The translations under genes and the position numbers were made by a program. Source: Carideicomes alvinocaridis (GTDB taxonomy: Bacteria > Pseudomonadota > Alphaproteobacteria > Rhodobacterales > Rhodobacteraceae). From it: a stretch of 64,000 nt of DNA. The stretch spans positions 103,829 to 167,828 of the forward strand of contig SRJI02000005.1 in assembly GCA_005473895.2 (NCBI GenBank). The letters run 5' to 3'. The notes under the pieces are model-generated. The model made no database searches, was not told the origin of the DNA, and saw nothing but the letters and a program-made list of their open reading frames with translations. Shown one piece after another: positions 1 to 8,994 of the stretch (position 1 is the first letter of the stretch; each line of letters starts with the position of its first letter).

Positions 1-41
1 TTGTGCGACCGGTAGTTCGGCGCCTCGAAATCTCGTCCCAT
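1..41 (-). CDS. 5' end of a minus-strand gene leaving the window
   Basis: Only the first 13 codons are visible, beginning MGRDFEAPNYRSH. The start is supported by a strong Shine-Dalgarno sequence (GGGAGGTGG) just upstream of the ATG. The gene lies immediately downstream of, and on the same strand as, the crotonase-family gene, so it is probably in the same operon. Too little is present to assign a family. Confidence 0.55.
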   Translation of the reverse strand, partial: MGRDFEAPNYRSH

Positions 42-71
42 GTCCACCTCCCTTCGGACATTCCCAGGTCT

Positions 72-839
72 CTAGCGGAACGTCGGGTCCCGCTTCTGCA
101 AGAAGGCCGCGAGCCCCTCCACCGCGTCCGGACTTGTCTGGGTCACCGCGGCGCAGAGGCTTTCGGTGAAGAACCCGTCGGCCCGGCCCATATCGTGAAT
201 GCGCGAGAGCGCCTGGATCATGATGTAATTCGACAGCGGCGCGTTGTCCGCGATTTTCAGCGCCAGCTCCTTGGCCTTCGCCAGCGCCTCGCCCTCTCCC
301 ACGGTGTAATGGGCAAGACCCAGGGCGCGCCCCTCCTCCGCATCGTATTTGCGGCCGGTCAGCATCATCTCGGTCATCCGGTCCGCGCCGATGATCCGCC
401 CCACGCGAACGCTCGCGCCGCCGCCGACGAAGATGCCCCGCCGCCCCTCGGGCAGCTGGAAGATGGTTGAGGGCTCGGCGATGCGCACATGGGTGGCGGT
501 CGCCAGCTCCAGCCCGCCTCCGATCACCGCGCCGAACATGGCGGAGACGACCGGCAGGCCGCCGAACTGGATCATGTCCATGATGCGGTGCCAGTTGCGC
601 GAATGGTGCATCGTGCCCTCGGCATCGCGCTGCACGTGCTCACCGAGATCCAGCCCGGAGCAGTAGTGTCCCGCAGTCCCGGTGATGACCGCCACCTTCA
701 CGCCCTCGGGGGGCTTGGCGAAGAACGCCTCGATCGCCTGGATCAGCGTGTCGGACATGGCATTGCGCTTGTCGGGCCGGTTCATCACCAGCGTGGCGAC
801 CGGGCCCTCCACCTCGACCCTCAGAATCTCTTCCGACAT
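72..839 (-). CDS. Crotonase / enoyl-CoA hydratase family protein
   Basis: A 255-residue protein with the crotonase fold over its whole length, the normal size for the family. Family hallmarks are the N-terminal VATLVMNRPDKRNAMS segment, HYCSGLDL (first oxyanion-hole region, residues about 58-65) and the glycine-rich AVIGGGLELA (second oxyanion-hole region). Family members hydrate, isomerise or cleave acyl-CoA thioesters in the cytoplasm. The exact reaction cannot be read here: the usual hydratase glutamate near LPE is partly retained (FQLPEGRRG). The TRAP receptor, the FAH-family enzyme and a MarR regulator nearby suggest breakdown of an aromatic or organic acid through CoA intermediates. That role is inference. 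Confidence 0.85.
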   Translation of the reverse strand: MSEEILRVEVEGPVATLVMNRPDKRNAMSDTLIQAIEAFFAKPPEGVKVAVITGTAGHYCSGLDLGEHVQRDAEGTMHHSRNWHRIMDMIQFGGLPVVSAMFGAVIGGGLELATATHVRIAEPSTIFQLPEGRRGIFVGGGASVRVGRIIGADRMTEMMLTGRKYDAEEGRALGLAHYTVGEGEALAKAKELALKIADNAPLSNYIMIQALSRIHDMGRADGFFTESLCAAVTQTSPDAVEGLAAFLQKRDPTFR

Positions 840-885
840 GGTTCCTCCTGCGCCGGCGGGATCCCTCGTGTCGCGAGAGTACCGC

Positions 886-912
886 TACCGGACCATATTG
901 TTCGGTCGGGTA
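886..912. promoter_or_regulatory. Inverted repeat upstream of the crotonase gene
   Basis: TACCGGACC and GGTCGGGTA form 9-base arms with one mismatch, separated by 9 bases. They lie about 50-70 bases upstream of the crotonase ATG in the only sizeable gap before it. The size and symmetry fit an operator for a dimeric regulator of TetR or MarR type. The cognate regulator is not identified. Confidence 0.4.
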
Positions 913-971
913 ACTACTGATCACAGTCACACGGCCTTGGCAAGCACCCGGAACGCACACCCGGAACGCAA

Positions 972-1004
972 GGGGCCGTGGCGAGGTGATTCCGCCACGG
1001 CCCC
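972..1004 (-). terminator. Strong hairpin after the TRAP receptor gene
   Basis: A perfect 12-base stem (GGGGCCGTGGCG against CGCCACGGCCCC) with a 9-base loop lies 24 bases beyond the stop codon of the TRAP receptor. On the minus strand it is followed by TTGCG, so the U-tract is poor. It is a likely terminator or mRNA 3'-end stabiliser. Confidence 0.6.
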
Positions 1005-1028
1005 AGATCGCCCCGAACGTCGCGGGAC

Positions 1029-2075
1029 TTATTCCGGATATTGTTCCGTGTACTTGGCGATCAGGCCGCGGGCCTCTTCGATCAGCGCCTTGCCGTCGAT
1101 CCCCTTGGCGTCCATCGATTCGACCCACTGGTCATAGACCGGCTGGCTGGCATCGATCCATTCCTGGGTCTGTTCTTCGTTGAGCGTGATGATGTTGTTG
1201 CCGAGGTCCACCGCGACCTGCCGCGCCGGCGCGTCCGCATCGGCCTGGGTGCCGCCGGCAAAGACCGAGAATTCCATGCCGGAATTGTCGTCGATCACCT
1301 TCTGCAGGTCCTCGGGCAGGCTTTCGTATTTCTGCTTGTTCATGGCCAGCACGAAGGTCAGCACGTACAGCGCCTTGCCCTCGAACTCGGTGTGGTTATG
1401 CACCAGCTCGGCCACCTTGAGCGAGGTCGTGACTTCCCACGGGATGGTGGTGCCGTCGATGACGCCCTTGCTCAGCCCCTCGGAGACGGCCGGAACCGGC
1501 ATCCCCACCGGGGTCGCGCCCAGCTCGGTCAGCAGCATGTTGATGGAGTTGGAGCCGCCGCGGATCTTCATCCCCGCCAGGTCGGAGGGCTTCTTCACCG
1601 GTTCGTTGGTGTGCAGCAGGCCGGGGCCGTGCACCCAGGTGCCCAGGATGTGCAGGTCCTTGAACTCCGTATCCTTGAGCTTGGTGTCGAACAGTTCCCA
1701 ATAGGCGGCGCTGGTGGCGCGCGCATTGGTCATCATGAACGGCAGCTCGAACACCTCGGTCGAGGGATAGCGGCCCGGCGTGTAGCCGACCACGGTCCAG
1801 ACGATGTCGACGACGCCGTCCAGCGCCTGGTCCATCAGTTGCGGCGGGGTGCCGCCCAGCGACATGGAGGCGTAGCGGTCGATCTTGATGCGGCCCTCGG
1901 ACTGCTCCTCGATCTTGTCGGCCCAGACGTCCAGCACCAGCTTCGGCACGTTGGCCTGCGGCGGCAGGAACTGGTGCAGCTTGAGCGTGACTTCCTGGGC
2001 CCATGCCCCGGTGGCGCCCGCCAGTGCGATGGCCGCGCCACCCATTACCCCCAGAAGGGTGCGTCTCGTGGTCAT
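1029..2075 (-). CDS. TRAP transporter periplasmic substrate-binding protein (DctP family)
   Basis: A 348-residue exported protein, normal length for DctP/TAXI-type receptors. It starts with a signal peptide (MTTRRTLLGVMGGAAIALAGATGAWA then QE) containing a twin-arginine-like TTRRTLLG, so Tat export is possible. Family features are the mature start with LKLHQFLPP, the LELPFM-like segment VFELPFMMTNA, and the central MKIRGGSNSINMLLTELGATPVGM, which carries the arginine that normally contacts a carboxylate. It would deliver an organic acid to a TRAP permease. The DctQ/DctM membrane subunits are not in this window. It lies downstream of the FAH-family gene with about 200 bases between, including a terminator. 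Confidence 0.9.
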   Translation of the reverse strand: MTTRRTLLGVMGGAAIALAGATGAWAQEVTLKLHQFLPPQANVPKLVLDVWADKIEEQSEGRIKIDRYASMSLGGTPPQLMDQALDGVVDIVWTVVGYTPGRYPSTEVFELPFMMTNARATSAAYWELFDTKLKDTEFKDLHILGTWVHGPGLLHTNEPVKKPSDLAGMKIRGGSNSINMLLTELGATPVGMPVPAVSEGLSKGVIDGTTIPWEVTTSLKVAELVHNHTEFEGKALYVLTFVLAMNKQKYESLPEDLQKVIDDNSGMEFSVFAGGTQADADAPARQVAVDLGNNIITLNEEQTQEWIDASQPVYDQWVESMDAKGIDGKALIEEARGLIAKYTEQYPE

Positions 2076-2224
2076 GTGATCCTCCCTCTGACCCTCGCGC
2101 CGGAACCGGCACGCATTGTGTATTTTATTGCACGACTTGCACTATTCCGCCAAGCGCTATTGTCGCCCCTCGGATCGCGATCGCAACCATACCGATAGCG
2201 CAGCAGACACGGCCTGGGAACAGA

Positions 2225-2250
2225 AAAGCTGCACCCGAAGGCGCAGCTTT
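2225..2250 (-). terminator. Rho-independent terminator after the FAH-family gene
   Basis: AAAGCTGC and GCAGCTTT form an 8-base stem around a 10-base loop. Read on the minus strand the stem ends in CTTTTC, giving a modest U-tract, 28 bases beyond the stop of the FAH-family gene. Confidence 0.6.
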
Positions 2251-2278
2251 CCTTGCGTCACTCGAATGTGCGGCGGCG

Positions 2279-2977
2279 TTATTCCGGGACGCCGATGGTC
2301 AGCGAAATCGGCTCCAGCCCGTCGACACCGCCCTCGATCCGGTCGCCGGGCTGCACCGCGCCCACCCCGGCCGGCGTGCCCGTCATGATCAGGTCGCCGG
2401 GCTGCAGGTGGTAGTACTTGGACAGGTCGGCGATGATCTCCGGCACCTTGTGGATCAGCTCGTTCAGCGTGGCGTCCTGCTTCACCTCGCCATTGACGCT
2501 GAGCCAGATGCGCTGCTCTCCCAGCGCGGCCATCTCGCCGGCCTTGGTGAAGCTGGCGAAGACCGCCGAGCCCTCGACATCCTTGCCCAGGTCCCAGGGG
2601 CGCTGCTTTTCCCGCGCCTTCATCTGCAGGTCGCGCCGCGTCATGTCCAGGCCGCAGCCATAGGCATAGATGGCGTCCGCCGCCTGCTCCGGCGTGGCGC
2701 GGAAGACCGGCGCGCCGATCGCCACGACCAGCTCCATCTCGTAGTGGAAGTTCTCGGTCCCCGCCGGGTAGGCCATGGTGCTGTCGGAATGCGCCACGGC
2801 GAGCGGCGGCGTCTTGGTGAAGTAGAACGGCGCCTCGCGGTCGACCTCCACGCCCATCTCGGCGGCATGGGCGGCGTAGTTGCGGCCGACACAGAAGATG
2901 CGGCCGACCGGGTAGGTGTCGGTCTCGCCCGCGACCTTGACGGTCCGGGTCTCGGGAATGGAAAACAGATAGGCCAT
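2279..2977 (-). CDS. Fumarylacetoacetate hydrolase family protein (fumarylpyruvate hydrolase-like)
   Basis: A 232-residue protein consisting of a single FAH catalytic domain, as in fumarylpyruvate hydrolases and 2-hydroxyhepta-dienedioate isomerases. Visible hallmarks are YPVGRIFCVGRNYAAHAAEMG near the N-terminus, the metal-ligand segment NFHYEMELVVAIG (E-x-E pattern), YAYGCGLDMTRRDLQ and the closing LQPGDLIMTGTPAGVG. The family uses Mg2+ or Mn2+ to cleave C-C bonds in beta-diketo acids made by ring-cleavage pathways, for example the gentisate route. It is transcribed divergently from the MarR gene, which probably controls it. Substrate assignment is inference. Confidence 0.88.
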   Translation of the reverse strand: MAYLFSIPETRTVKVAGETDTYPVGRIFCVGRNYAAHAAEMGVEVDREAPFYFTKTPPLAVAHSDSTMAYPAGTENFHYEMELVVAIGAPVFRATPEQAADAIYAYGCGLDMTRRDLQMKAREKQRPWDLGKDVEGSAVFASFTKAGEMAALGEQRIWLSVNGEVKQDATLNELIHKVPEIIADLSKYYHLQPGDLIMTGTPAGVGAVQPGDRIEGGVDGLEPISLTIGVPE

Positions 2978-3013
2978 GGTCGCGGCTCCCGTCGCTGAAT
3001 GGGTCTTTGGTGG

Positions 3014-3045
3014 GTATGCTTATATTATGTATACTTGTCAATTGA
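3014..3045. promoter_or_regulatory. Promoter/operator region between the FAH and MarR genes
   Basis: This is an AT-rich patch in a GC-rich setting. It holds GTATGC-N9-GTATAC, an imperfect inverted repeat, and on the minus strand a TTGACA -35-like hexamer directed toward the FAH gene. A divergent intergenic region beside a MarR gene is the classic place for an autoregulatory MarR operator. Confidence 0.45.
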
Positions 3046-3098
3046 CCGCCCCGTGGCTAGGCTTCCCCGCAGCAGCCAGCAGCGGCAGGGGACGGTCG

Positions 3099-3557
3099 AT
3101 GTCCGACATCCATGACATGCCGGGCCACGTGATCCGGCGGCTCAACCAGATTTCCACCTCCGTCTTCAACGACGGCGTGCGCGCCGCGGGTTTCGACCTG
3201 ACCGCGGTGCAGTTCGCCGCGCTCGACGTCATCGCGGCAGAGCCCGGCCTGGACCAGGCGCGGCTTGCCGGCGCCATCGCCTATGACCGGGCGACGATCG
3301 GCGGCGTGGTGGACCGGCTGGAGGCCAAGGGCCTCGTCGCCCGCCGCGTGAGCCGCACCGACCGCCGCGCGCGCGAACTGCGCGCCACCGAGGCCGGGCT
3401 CGACCTCCTGGCCCGGATCAAGCCGGTGGTGCGCGATCTCCAGCCCCGCATCCTCGGCGGCCTCGACGAGGAGGAGCGGCAGCTCTTCCTCAAGCTCGCC
3501 CGCAAGGCCGCCGCGGCGGGCAACGCGCTGTCCCGCGCGCCGCTGGTCCGCGGCTGA
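3099..3557 (+). CDS. MarR family transcriptional regulator
   Basis: A 152-residue winged-helix regulator. The central helix-turn-helix region reads LDVIAAEPGLDQARLAGAIAYDRATIGGVVDRLEAKGLV, followed by the wing RVSRTDRRARELRATEAG, the typical MarR DRR/L-T-G motif. I place the start at the ATG preceded by AGGGGACGG rather than at an earlier in-frame ATG that would add 41 unlikely residues across the divergent promoter. MarR proteins usually repress adjacent catabolic genes and are released by aromatic ligands. The divergent FAH-family gene is the obvious target. Confidence 0.88.
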   Translation: MSDIHDMPGHVIRRLNQISTSVFNDGVRAAGFDLTAVQFAALDVIAAEPGLDQARLAGAIAYDRATIGGVVDRLEAKGLVARRVSRTDRRARELRATEAGLDLLARIKPVVRDLQPRILGGLDEEERQLFLKLARKAAAAGNALSRAPLVRG

Positions 3558-3617
3558 GCACTCTGCCGCCCCGCCCTTGACCCGCTCCCGGCCCCGGATG
3601 ATGCTCGGGGCAACGGG

Positions 3618-3665
3618 ACGGCCCCCCGCGCCGCCGCATCGCGGCATCGCGCGGGGGCGGCCGTT
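3618..3665 (+). terminator. GC-rich hairpin between the MarR and oxidoreductase genes
   Basis: ACGGCC...CCCGCGC pairs with GCGCGGG...GGCCGT with a small bulge and is followed by TTT. It lies 60-110 bases after the MarR stop and ends about 20 bases before the oxidoreductase ATG. Confidence 0.45.
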
Positions 3666-3686
3666 TCCAACGGAGGAGGGACAGAG

Positions 3687-4847
3687 ATGAGCAAGTTCGA
3701 AACCCGGGAGGGCCCGGTGCGGCTCGGCATGGTGGGGGGCGGCCAGGACGCCTTCATCGGCGCCGTGCACCGGATCGCGGCGCGGATCGACGGCGAATAC
3801 GAGCTGGTGGCGGGGGCGCTGTCCTCCACCCCCGAAAAGGCCCGGGCCTCGGGCGCCGCGCTCGGCCTGTCGCCGGACCGGACCTATGACGATTACCGCG
3901 CCATGGCGATGCGCGAGGCGCGGCTCAAGGACGGGATCGAGGCGGTGGCGATCGTCACCCCGAACCATGTCCATTACCCCGCCGCCCGGGAATTCCTGAA
4001 ACGCGGCATCCACGTCATCTGCGACAAGCCCCTGACCCACCGCGCGCAGGACGCGAAACGCCTTGCCGAGGCGGCGAAGAAATCCGACGCGCTCTTCGTG
4101 CTGACCCACAATTACACCGGCTACCCGATGATCCGGCAGGCCCGCGCGATGATCGAAGCGGGCGAGCTGGGCGCGCTGCGGGTGGTGCAGGTGGAATATG
4201 CCCAGGACTGGCTGAGCGAGGCGGCGGAGAGCGAGGGCGTGAAACAGGCCGAATGGCGCACCGATCCCGAACGCTCCGGCGCCGGCGGCGCGGTGGGCGA
4301 TATCGGGACCCATGCCTACAACCTCGCCTGTTTCGTCACCGGGCTGGAGGCGGAGAGCCTCGCCGCCGACCTGCAAAGCTTCGTGCCCGGCCGGGCGCTC
4401 GACGACAATGCCCATGTCATGCTGCGCTTTGCCGGCGGGGCGCGCGGCATGCTCTGGTGCTCGCAGGTGGCGCCGGGTAACGAGAACGCGCTGACGCTCC
4501 GGGTCTACGGCGAAAAGGGCGGCTTGTCCTGGAACCAGGAACAGCCCAACCACCTGCATTACACGCCCTTCGGCGAACCCACGCGGCTGATCACCCGCAA
4601 CGGCGCCGGCGCCGGGCCCGAGGCCGCGCGGGTCAGCCGCATCCCCGCCGGCCATCCCGAGGGCTATCTCGAGGGCTTCGCCAATATCTACACCGAGGCC
4701 GCCCGCGCCATCCGCGCCCACCGCAAGGGCCAGCCCGCCCCCGACGGCACGCTCTATCCCGGCATCCAGGACGGGCTGAAGGGCGTGCGCTTCATCGAAG
4801 CCTGCGTCGCCTCCTCGAAGCGCGACGCGAGGTGGGTCACCCTCTGA
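3687..4847 (+). CDS. Gfo/Idh/MocA family NAD(P)-dependent oxidoreductase
   Basis: A 386-residue protein, typical for the family. The N-terminal Rossmann motif is VRLGMVGGGQDAFIGAVH (residues about 9-27). The catalytic-lysine signature appears as HVICDKPLTH (the usual EKP is DKP here), and the C-terminal substrate domain carries GGAVGDIGTHAYNLACF with the conserved D-x-x-x-H pair. Such enzymes oxidise or reduce sugars, inositols or sugar acids at one carbon. It precedes the xylose operon but is separated from it by a strong hairpin and about 375 bases, so joint transcription is unlikely. A good Shine-Dalgarno (GGAGGGACAG) supports the start. Confidence 0.88.
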   Translation: MSKFETREGPVRLGMVGGGQDAFIGAVHRIAARIDGEYELVAGALSSTPEKARASGAALGLSPDRTYDDYRAMAMREARLKDGIEAVAIVTPNHVHYPAAREFLKRGIHVICDKPLTHRAQDAKRLAEAAKKSDALFVLTHNYTGYPMIRQARAMIEAGELGALRVVQVEYAQDWLSEAAESEGVKQAEWRTDPERSGAGGAVGDIGTHAYNLACFVTGLEAESLAADLQSFVPGRALDDNAHVMLRFAGGARGMLWCSQVAPGNENALTLRVYGEKGGLSWNQEQPNHLHYTPFGEPTRLITRNGAGAGPEAARVSRIPAGHPEGYLEGFANIYTEAARAIRAHRKGQPAPDGTLYPGIQDGLKGVRFIEACVASSKRDARWVTL

Positions 4848-4859
4848 CCCCGCCACGCC

Positions 4860-4900
4860 GCCAGGCGGGGGCCGGGCTCGCCCTCCGGCCCCCGCCTGGC
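4860..4900 (+). terminator. Perfect 16-base-pair hairpin after the oxidoreductase gene
   Basis: The 16-base arms, beginning GCCAGGCGGGGG and ending in the exact complement, enclose a 9-base loop 13 bases past the stop codon. There is no T-tract, as is common in very GC-rich alphaproteobacteria. The rest of the gap to the next gene (about 4901-5160) shows no coding potential that I can support. Confidence 0.65.
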
Positions 4901-5182
4901 AAGCGCATCCCCCTAACGGCCCTCTCGCCGCCAACGAAGCACCCCCGGCAAAGCCCACGCAACACCGGACCATTGGCGCCACCCCTGCTTCTTCGGTCCA
5001 CAAATATGGCCGCCGGAGGCAAGCCCGACCGCCCCACCCGCACCCCTCCCGGCAAGGGCGTCACCTCACCAGAGGCAAACAAGAGCGCGCGGAAGCGCCC
5101 CTTTGGATCACGTCTCCCCACTCGCGCGGCCGGAGGCGAAAGCGGGCCGGTTTGCGCTAACAATTCGATTTGACCCGCCCGG

Positions 5183-5202
5183 GCGCAATCGGCACATTGC
5201 GC
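5183..5202. promoter_or_regulatory. Operator-like perfect palindrome upstream of xylB
   Basis: GCGCAAT and ATTGCGC form perfect 7-base arms around a 6-base spacer, ending 20 bases before the xylB ATG. A TTGACC hexamer starts 13 bases upstream (5170-5175) and could be the -35, placing the palindrome over the -10/start region as expected for a repressor site. The cognate regulator is not in the window. Confidence 0.5.
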
Positions 5203-5222
5203 GGACCAATGGGAGGTAGCGC

Positions 5223-6674
5223 ATGTTTCTCGGTCTCGACCTCGGCACCTCCGGCCTGCGCGCGCTCCTGGTGGATGGCGACGGCCGGCCCGTCGCCTCG
5301 GCCAGCGAAAGCTTTTCCGCCCACCACCCCCACCCGGGCTGGAGCGAGCAGGACCCGGCGGACTGGACCCGCGCGCTCGATGCCGCCATGGCGCAGCTCG
5401 GCGCGGAGCACGCGCAAGAGCTGGGCGCGATCCGGGGCATCGGCGTCTCGGGCCACATGCATGGCGCCACGCTGCTGGATGCCCAGGACCGGGTGATCCG
5501 GCCCTGCATCCTGTGGAACGACACCCGCAGCCACCGCGAGGCCGCGGCGCTCGATGCCACGCCGGGCGTGCGCGAGACCTCGGGCAACATCGTCTTCCCG
5601 GGCTTCACCGCGCCGAAACTCCTCTGGGTCGAGGAGGAGGAGCCCGATCACTTCGCCGCCGCGGCCAAGGTCCTGCTGCCCGCCGCCTACATGAACTGGC
5701 ACCTGACGGGCGAGTATTTCTCCGACATGTCCGACGCCTCGGGCACCGCCTGGCTGGATACCGGCGCGCGCGACTGGTCCGCGGCGCTGCTGGAGGCGGG
5801 GCACATGCGCCGCGACCAGATGCCCGGCCTGGTCGAAGGCTCCGACGCCGGCGGCACCCTGCGCCCGGAGCTCGCGCAGCGATGGGGCCTGCCCGAGGGG
5901 GTCGTGGTCGTGGGCGGCGGCGGCGACAACGCGGCCTCGGCCTGCGGCGTGGGCGCGCTGAAGGAGGGCGAGGGCTTCGTCTCGCTCGGCACGTCGGGGG
6001 TGCTGCTGGCGGCGCGGGACGGCTTTGCCCCGCTGCCGGAAAGCGCGGTGCATACCTTCTGCCACGCGGTGCCGGGGCGCTGGCACCAGATGGGGGTGAT
6101 CCTGTCGGCCACCGACAGCCTCAACTGGCTGGGCCGCGCCACCGGCGAACGGCCCGCCGACCTGTCCGCCATGCTGCCCGACCGGATCGCCGGGCCGGGG
6201 CGGGTGCGTTTCCTGCCCTATCTCTCGGGCGAGCGCACGCCGCATAACGACGCCGACATCCGCGGCGCCTTCCTCGGGCTGGGGCAGGAGACCGGGCAGG
6301 AGGACCTGACCCGCGCGGTGATGGAGGGCGTGGCCTATGCGCTGATGGACAGCTATGCGGCGATCCGCGCCACCGGGACGGAGCTGACCTCGGTGCTGGC
6401 GATCGGCGGCGGCTCGGCCTCGCGCTACTGGCTGGAGCTGATCGCCACCGTGACCGGCCTGTCGCTCGACCTGCCGGAACAGGGCGATTTCGGCGCCGCG
6501 CTCGGAGCGGCCCGGCTGGCCATCTGCGGCGCGACCGGCGCCGATCCCGACAGCGTCATGACCCGCCCCGCCGTGCGCGAGACGATCGCGCCGCGGGCCG
6601 ACCTCACAGATCTCTACGCCGCGGGCTACGACAAGTACCGCGCCACCTATCAAGCGATAAGGGCAATCCAATGA
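5223..6674 (+). CDS. xylB: Xylulokinase
   Basis: A 483-residue FGGY-family sugar kinase of normal length. The N-terminal phosphate loop reads [21 protein letters not shown]. Substrate-side motifs include [13 protein letters not shown] and ILWNDTRS (conserved Asp). The C-terminal ATP domain has GVAYALMDS and [12 protein letters not shown], the FGGY signature region. It phosphorylates D-xylulose with ATP to give D-xylulose 5-phosphate for the pentose phosphate pathway. Its stop overlaps the xylA ATG by four bases (ATGA), so the two are translationally coupled. Adjacency to xylose isomerase settles the kinase specificity. Confidence 0.95.
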   Translation: MFLGLDLGTSGLRALLVDGDGRPVASASESFSAHHPHPGWSEQDPADWTRALDAAMAQLGAEHAQELGAIRGIGVSGHMHGATLLDAQDRVIRPCILWNDTRSHREAAALDATPGVRETSGNIVFPGFTAPKLLWVEEEEPDHFAAAAKVLLPAAYMNWHLTGEYFSDMSDASGTAWLDTGARDWSAALLEAGHMRRDQMPGLVEGSDAGGTLRPELAQRWGLPEGVVVVGGGGDNAASACGVGALKEGEGFVSLGTSGVLLAARDGFAPLPESAVHTFCHAVPGRWHQMGVILSATDSLNWLGRATGERPADLSAMLPDRIAGPGRVRFLPYLSGERTPHNDADIRGAFLGLGQETGQEDLTRAVMEGVAYALMDSYAAIRATGTELTSVLAIGGGSASRYWLELIATVTGLSLDLPEQGDFGAALGAARLAICGATGADPDSVMTRPAVRETIAPRADLTDLYAAGYDKYRATYQAIRAIQ

Positions 6675-7978
6675 GTACCGGTTTTTTCAACGGCATCGAC
6701 AAGATCCCCCATGAGGGCCCCGACAGCATCAACCCGCTGGCCTACCACCACTACAATCCCGACGAGATGGTGATGGGTAAACGGATGGAGGACCACCTGC
6801 GCTTTGCCGTCGCCTGGTGGCATTCCTTTGCCTGGGAGGGCAATGACCCCTTCGGCGGCCAGACCTTCGTGCGACCCTGGCACCCGCAGGACAGCATGGC
6901 CAATGCCCGGCTCAAGGCCGACGTCGCCTTCGAGATGTTCCGCATCCTCGGCCAGCCCTATTACTGCTGGCATGATGTCGACATCCGCCCCGACCAGGGC
7001 AATTTCGCCGACAACCTCTCCACGCTGGACGAGATCACCGATTACATGGGCGAGAAGATGGAGCTGACGGGGACAAAGCTCCTCTGGGGCACCGCCAACA
7101 TGTTCTCGCATCGCCGCTTCATGTCCGGCGCCTCGACCAACCCGGACCCGGATGTCTTTGCCTTCGCCGCCGCGACGGTGAAATCCTGCATCGACGCGAC
7201 CCACAAGCTGGGCGGCGAGAACTACGTGCTCTGGGGCGGGCGCGAAGGCTACGAGACGCTCATCAACACCGACATGGGCGCCGAGCTGGACCATATGGGC
7301 CGCTTCCTGAACATGGTGGTCGAGTACAAGCACAAGATCGGCTTCAAGGGCCAGATCCTCGTGGAGCCCAAGCCGCAGGAGCCCTCCAAGCACCAGTACG
7401 ATTACGACGCGGCGACCTGCATCGGCTTTCTGCGCAAATACGGGCTGGAGGACGAGGTGAAGCTGAACCTCGAACAGGGCCACGCGATCCTCGCCGGCCA
7501 CAGCTTCGAGCACGAGATCGCGGTGGCCATGGCCGAGGGGATGTTCGGCTCCATCGACATGAACCGCAACGACTACCAGTCGGGCTGGGACACCGACCAG
7601 TTCCCCAACAACGTGCCCGAGGTGGCGCTGGCCTATTACCACATCCTGAAGGGCGGCGGCTTCACCCAGGGCGGGACCAATTTCGACGCCAAGCTGCGGC
7701 GCCAGTCGCTCGACCCGGTGGACCTGGTGGCCGCCCATGTCGGCGCGATGGATGTCTGCGCCCGCGGTCTCAAGGCCGCCGCCGCGATGCTTGAGGATGG
7801 CGGGCTGGAGACCGCGCTTGCCGAGCGCTACGCCGGGTGGGAGACGCCCGAGGCGAAGGCGATGCTGGACGGCGACCTCGGCTCCATCGCGCAGCGGGTG
7901 CTGGACCAGGGCGTGAACCCCGAGCCGAAATCCGGCCGGCAGGAGATCCTGGAGAACTACATCAACCGCTTCGTCTGA
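6671..7978 (+). CDS. xylA: Xylose isomerase
   Basis: A 435-residue class II xylose isomerase. Conserved stretches include [25 protein letters not shown] with the catalytic histidine and aspartate, [31 protein letters not shown] with the metal-binding glutamate and lysine, and [19 protein letters not shown]. It interconverts D-xylose and D-xylulose in the cytoplasm using Mg2+, Mn2+ or Co2+. It overlaps xylB upstream and touches the aldose epimerase gene downstream, so all three form one operon. No xylose transporter gene lies in the window. Confidence 0.96.
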   Translation: MSTGFFNGIDKIPHEGPDSINPLAYHHYNPDEMVMGKRMEDHLRFAVAWWHSFAWEGNDPFGGQTFVRPWHPQDSMANARLKADVAFEMFRILGQPYYCWHDVDIRPDQGNFADNLSTLDEITDYMGEKMELTGTKLLWGTANMFSHRRFMSGASTNPDPDVFAFAAATVKSCIDATHKLGGENYVLWGGREGYETLINTDMGAELDHMGRFLNMVVEYKHKIGFKGQILVEPKPQEPSKHQYDYDAATCIGFLRKYGLEDEVKLNLEQGHAILAGHSFEHEIAVAMAEGMFGSIDMNRNDYQSGWDTDQFPNNVPEVALAYYHILKGGGFTQGGTNFDAKLRRQSLDPVDLVAAHVGAMDVCARGLKAAAAMLEDGGLETALAERYAGWETPEAKAMLDGDLGSIAQRVLDQGVNPEPKSGRQEILENYINRFV

Positions 7979-8955
7979 TGCCGACGCCGGGCAGGATACC
8001 GGCACCGGAGGAGATCCGCGCCTACCGGCTGCAGGATGGCGGCACGTCCGTCACCCTGCTGAACCTCGGCGCGATCACCCAAGACTGGCGGGTGGACGGC
8101 CGGCCGGTGGTGCTGGGCTATGCCGACCCATCCGCCTATCTCGACAACCCGATGTTCCTGGGGGTGATCGCCGGGCGGGTGGCGAACCGGATCTCCGCCG
8201 CCCGTTTCGAGCTGGGCGGCGAAACCTGGGTCCTGGCGCCGAACGAGGGACCCAACATGCTGCATGGCGGGCCCGTGGGAACAGGCCGCCAGCTCTGGCA
8301 GGTGGAGCGGGACGGCGAACGTGCCCTGCGCCTGGTGCTCGACTCCCCGCATCTCGACCAGGGCTTTCCCGGCGCGCTGCGGATCGAGCTGATCGTGACG
8401 CTGGAGGGCCGGACGCTCACCTACGACATGCGCGCCACCCCGGACCGGGAGACGCCGGTGAGCCTGGCCCAGCACAATTACTACACCTTGTCCGGCGGCA
8501 CGGAGCCCGTCTGGGATCACCGCGCACATGTCCCCGCCAGCCGATACGTCGCGGTGGACGACGCGTTGCTGCCCACGGGTGCACTGGTCCCGGTCGCGGG
8601 CCAGCCCTTCGACCTGCGGCAGGAGCGCTCGCTGGGGGAGGCCGATCCGGACCGCCGGGGCAGCGACATCTCCCATGTCTTCGACGCGCCCGGCGCGAAC
8701 GAGGTGACGGTTACCGGCCACGGGCTGCGCCTGCGGATGGAGGCGGACAAGCCCGGGCTGCAATTCTACACCGGCGGCGGCCTCGCCCCCCGGCACACCC
8801 CCCTGCCCGGACAGAGCCACGCGCGCTTCCACGGCCTCTGCCTGGAGCCGCAGGGCCTGCCCGACGCGGTGACCCAGCCGGCCTTCCCCTCGATCCTCTG
8901 CACGCCCGAGGCGCCCTATCGGCAGGTGCTGCGGGTGACCATCGCCCCGCAATAG
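7978..8955 (+). CDS. galM: Aldose 1-epimerase (mutarotase)
   Basis: A 325-residue GalM-family beta-sandwich enzyme. Family motifs are GVIAGRVANRISAARF, NEGPNMLHGG, the catalytic-histidine region SLAQHNYYTLSGG and the catalytic-glutamate region GLCLEPQGLPDA. It speeds the alpha/beta anomer exchange of aldoses, supplying the anomer that xylose isomerase uses. The start ATG shares its A with the last base of the xylA stop (TGATG), so translation is coupled. A longer in-frame reading upstream lies inside xylA and is not credible. The symbol is by family; the physiological substrate here is probably xylose. Confidence 0.85.
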   Translation: MPTPGRIPAPEEIRAYRLQDGGTSVTLLNLGAITQDWRVDGRPVVLGYADPSAYLDNPMFLGVIAGRVANRISAARFELGGETWVLAPNEGPNMLHGGPVGTGRQLWQVERDGERALRLVLDSPHLDQGFPGALRIELIVTLEGRTLTYDMRATPDRETPVSLAQHNYYTLSGGTEPVWDHRAHVPASRYVAVDDALLPTGALVPVAGQPFDLRQERSLGEADPDRRGSDISHVFDAPGANEVTVTGHGLRLRMEADKPGLQFYTGGGLAPRHTPLPGQSHARFHGLCLEPQGLPDAVTQPAFPSILCTPEAPYRQVLRVTIAPQ

Positions 8956-8994
8956 AGGCTCGCAGCGCCTGCGCTTTCGCCCTATGCAGGCGGG

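Noticed and set aside
3057..5003. A 648-codon minus-strand frame
   Set aside because: Antisense to the MarR and Gfo/Idh/MocA genes; the translation is Arg/Gly/Ala-rich without any domain.
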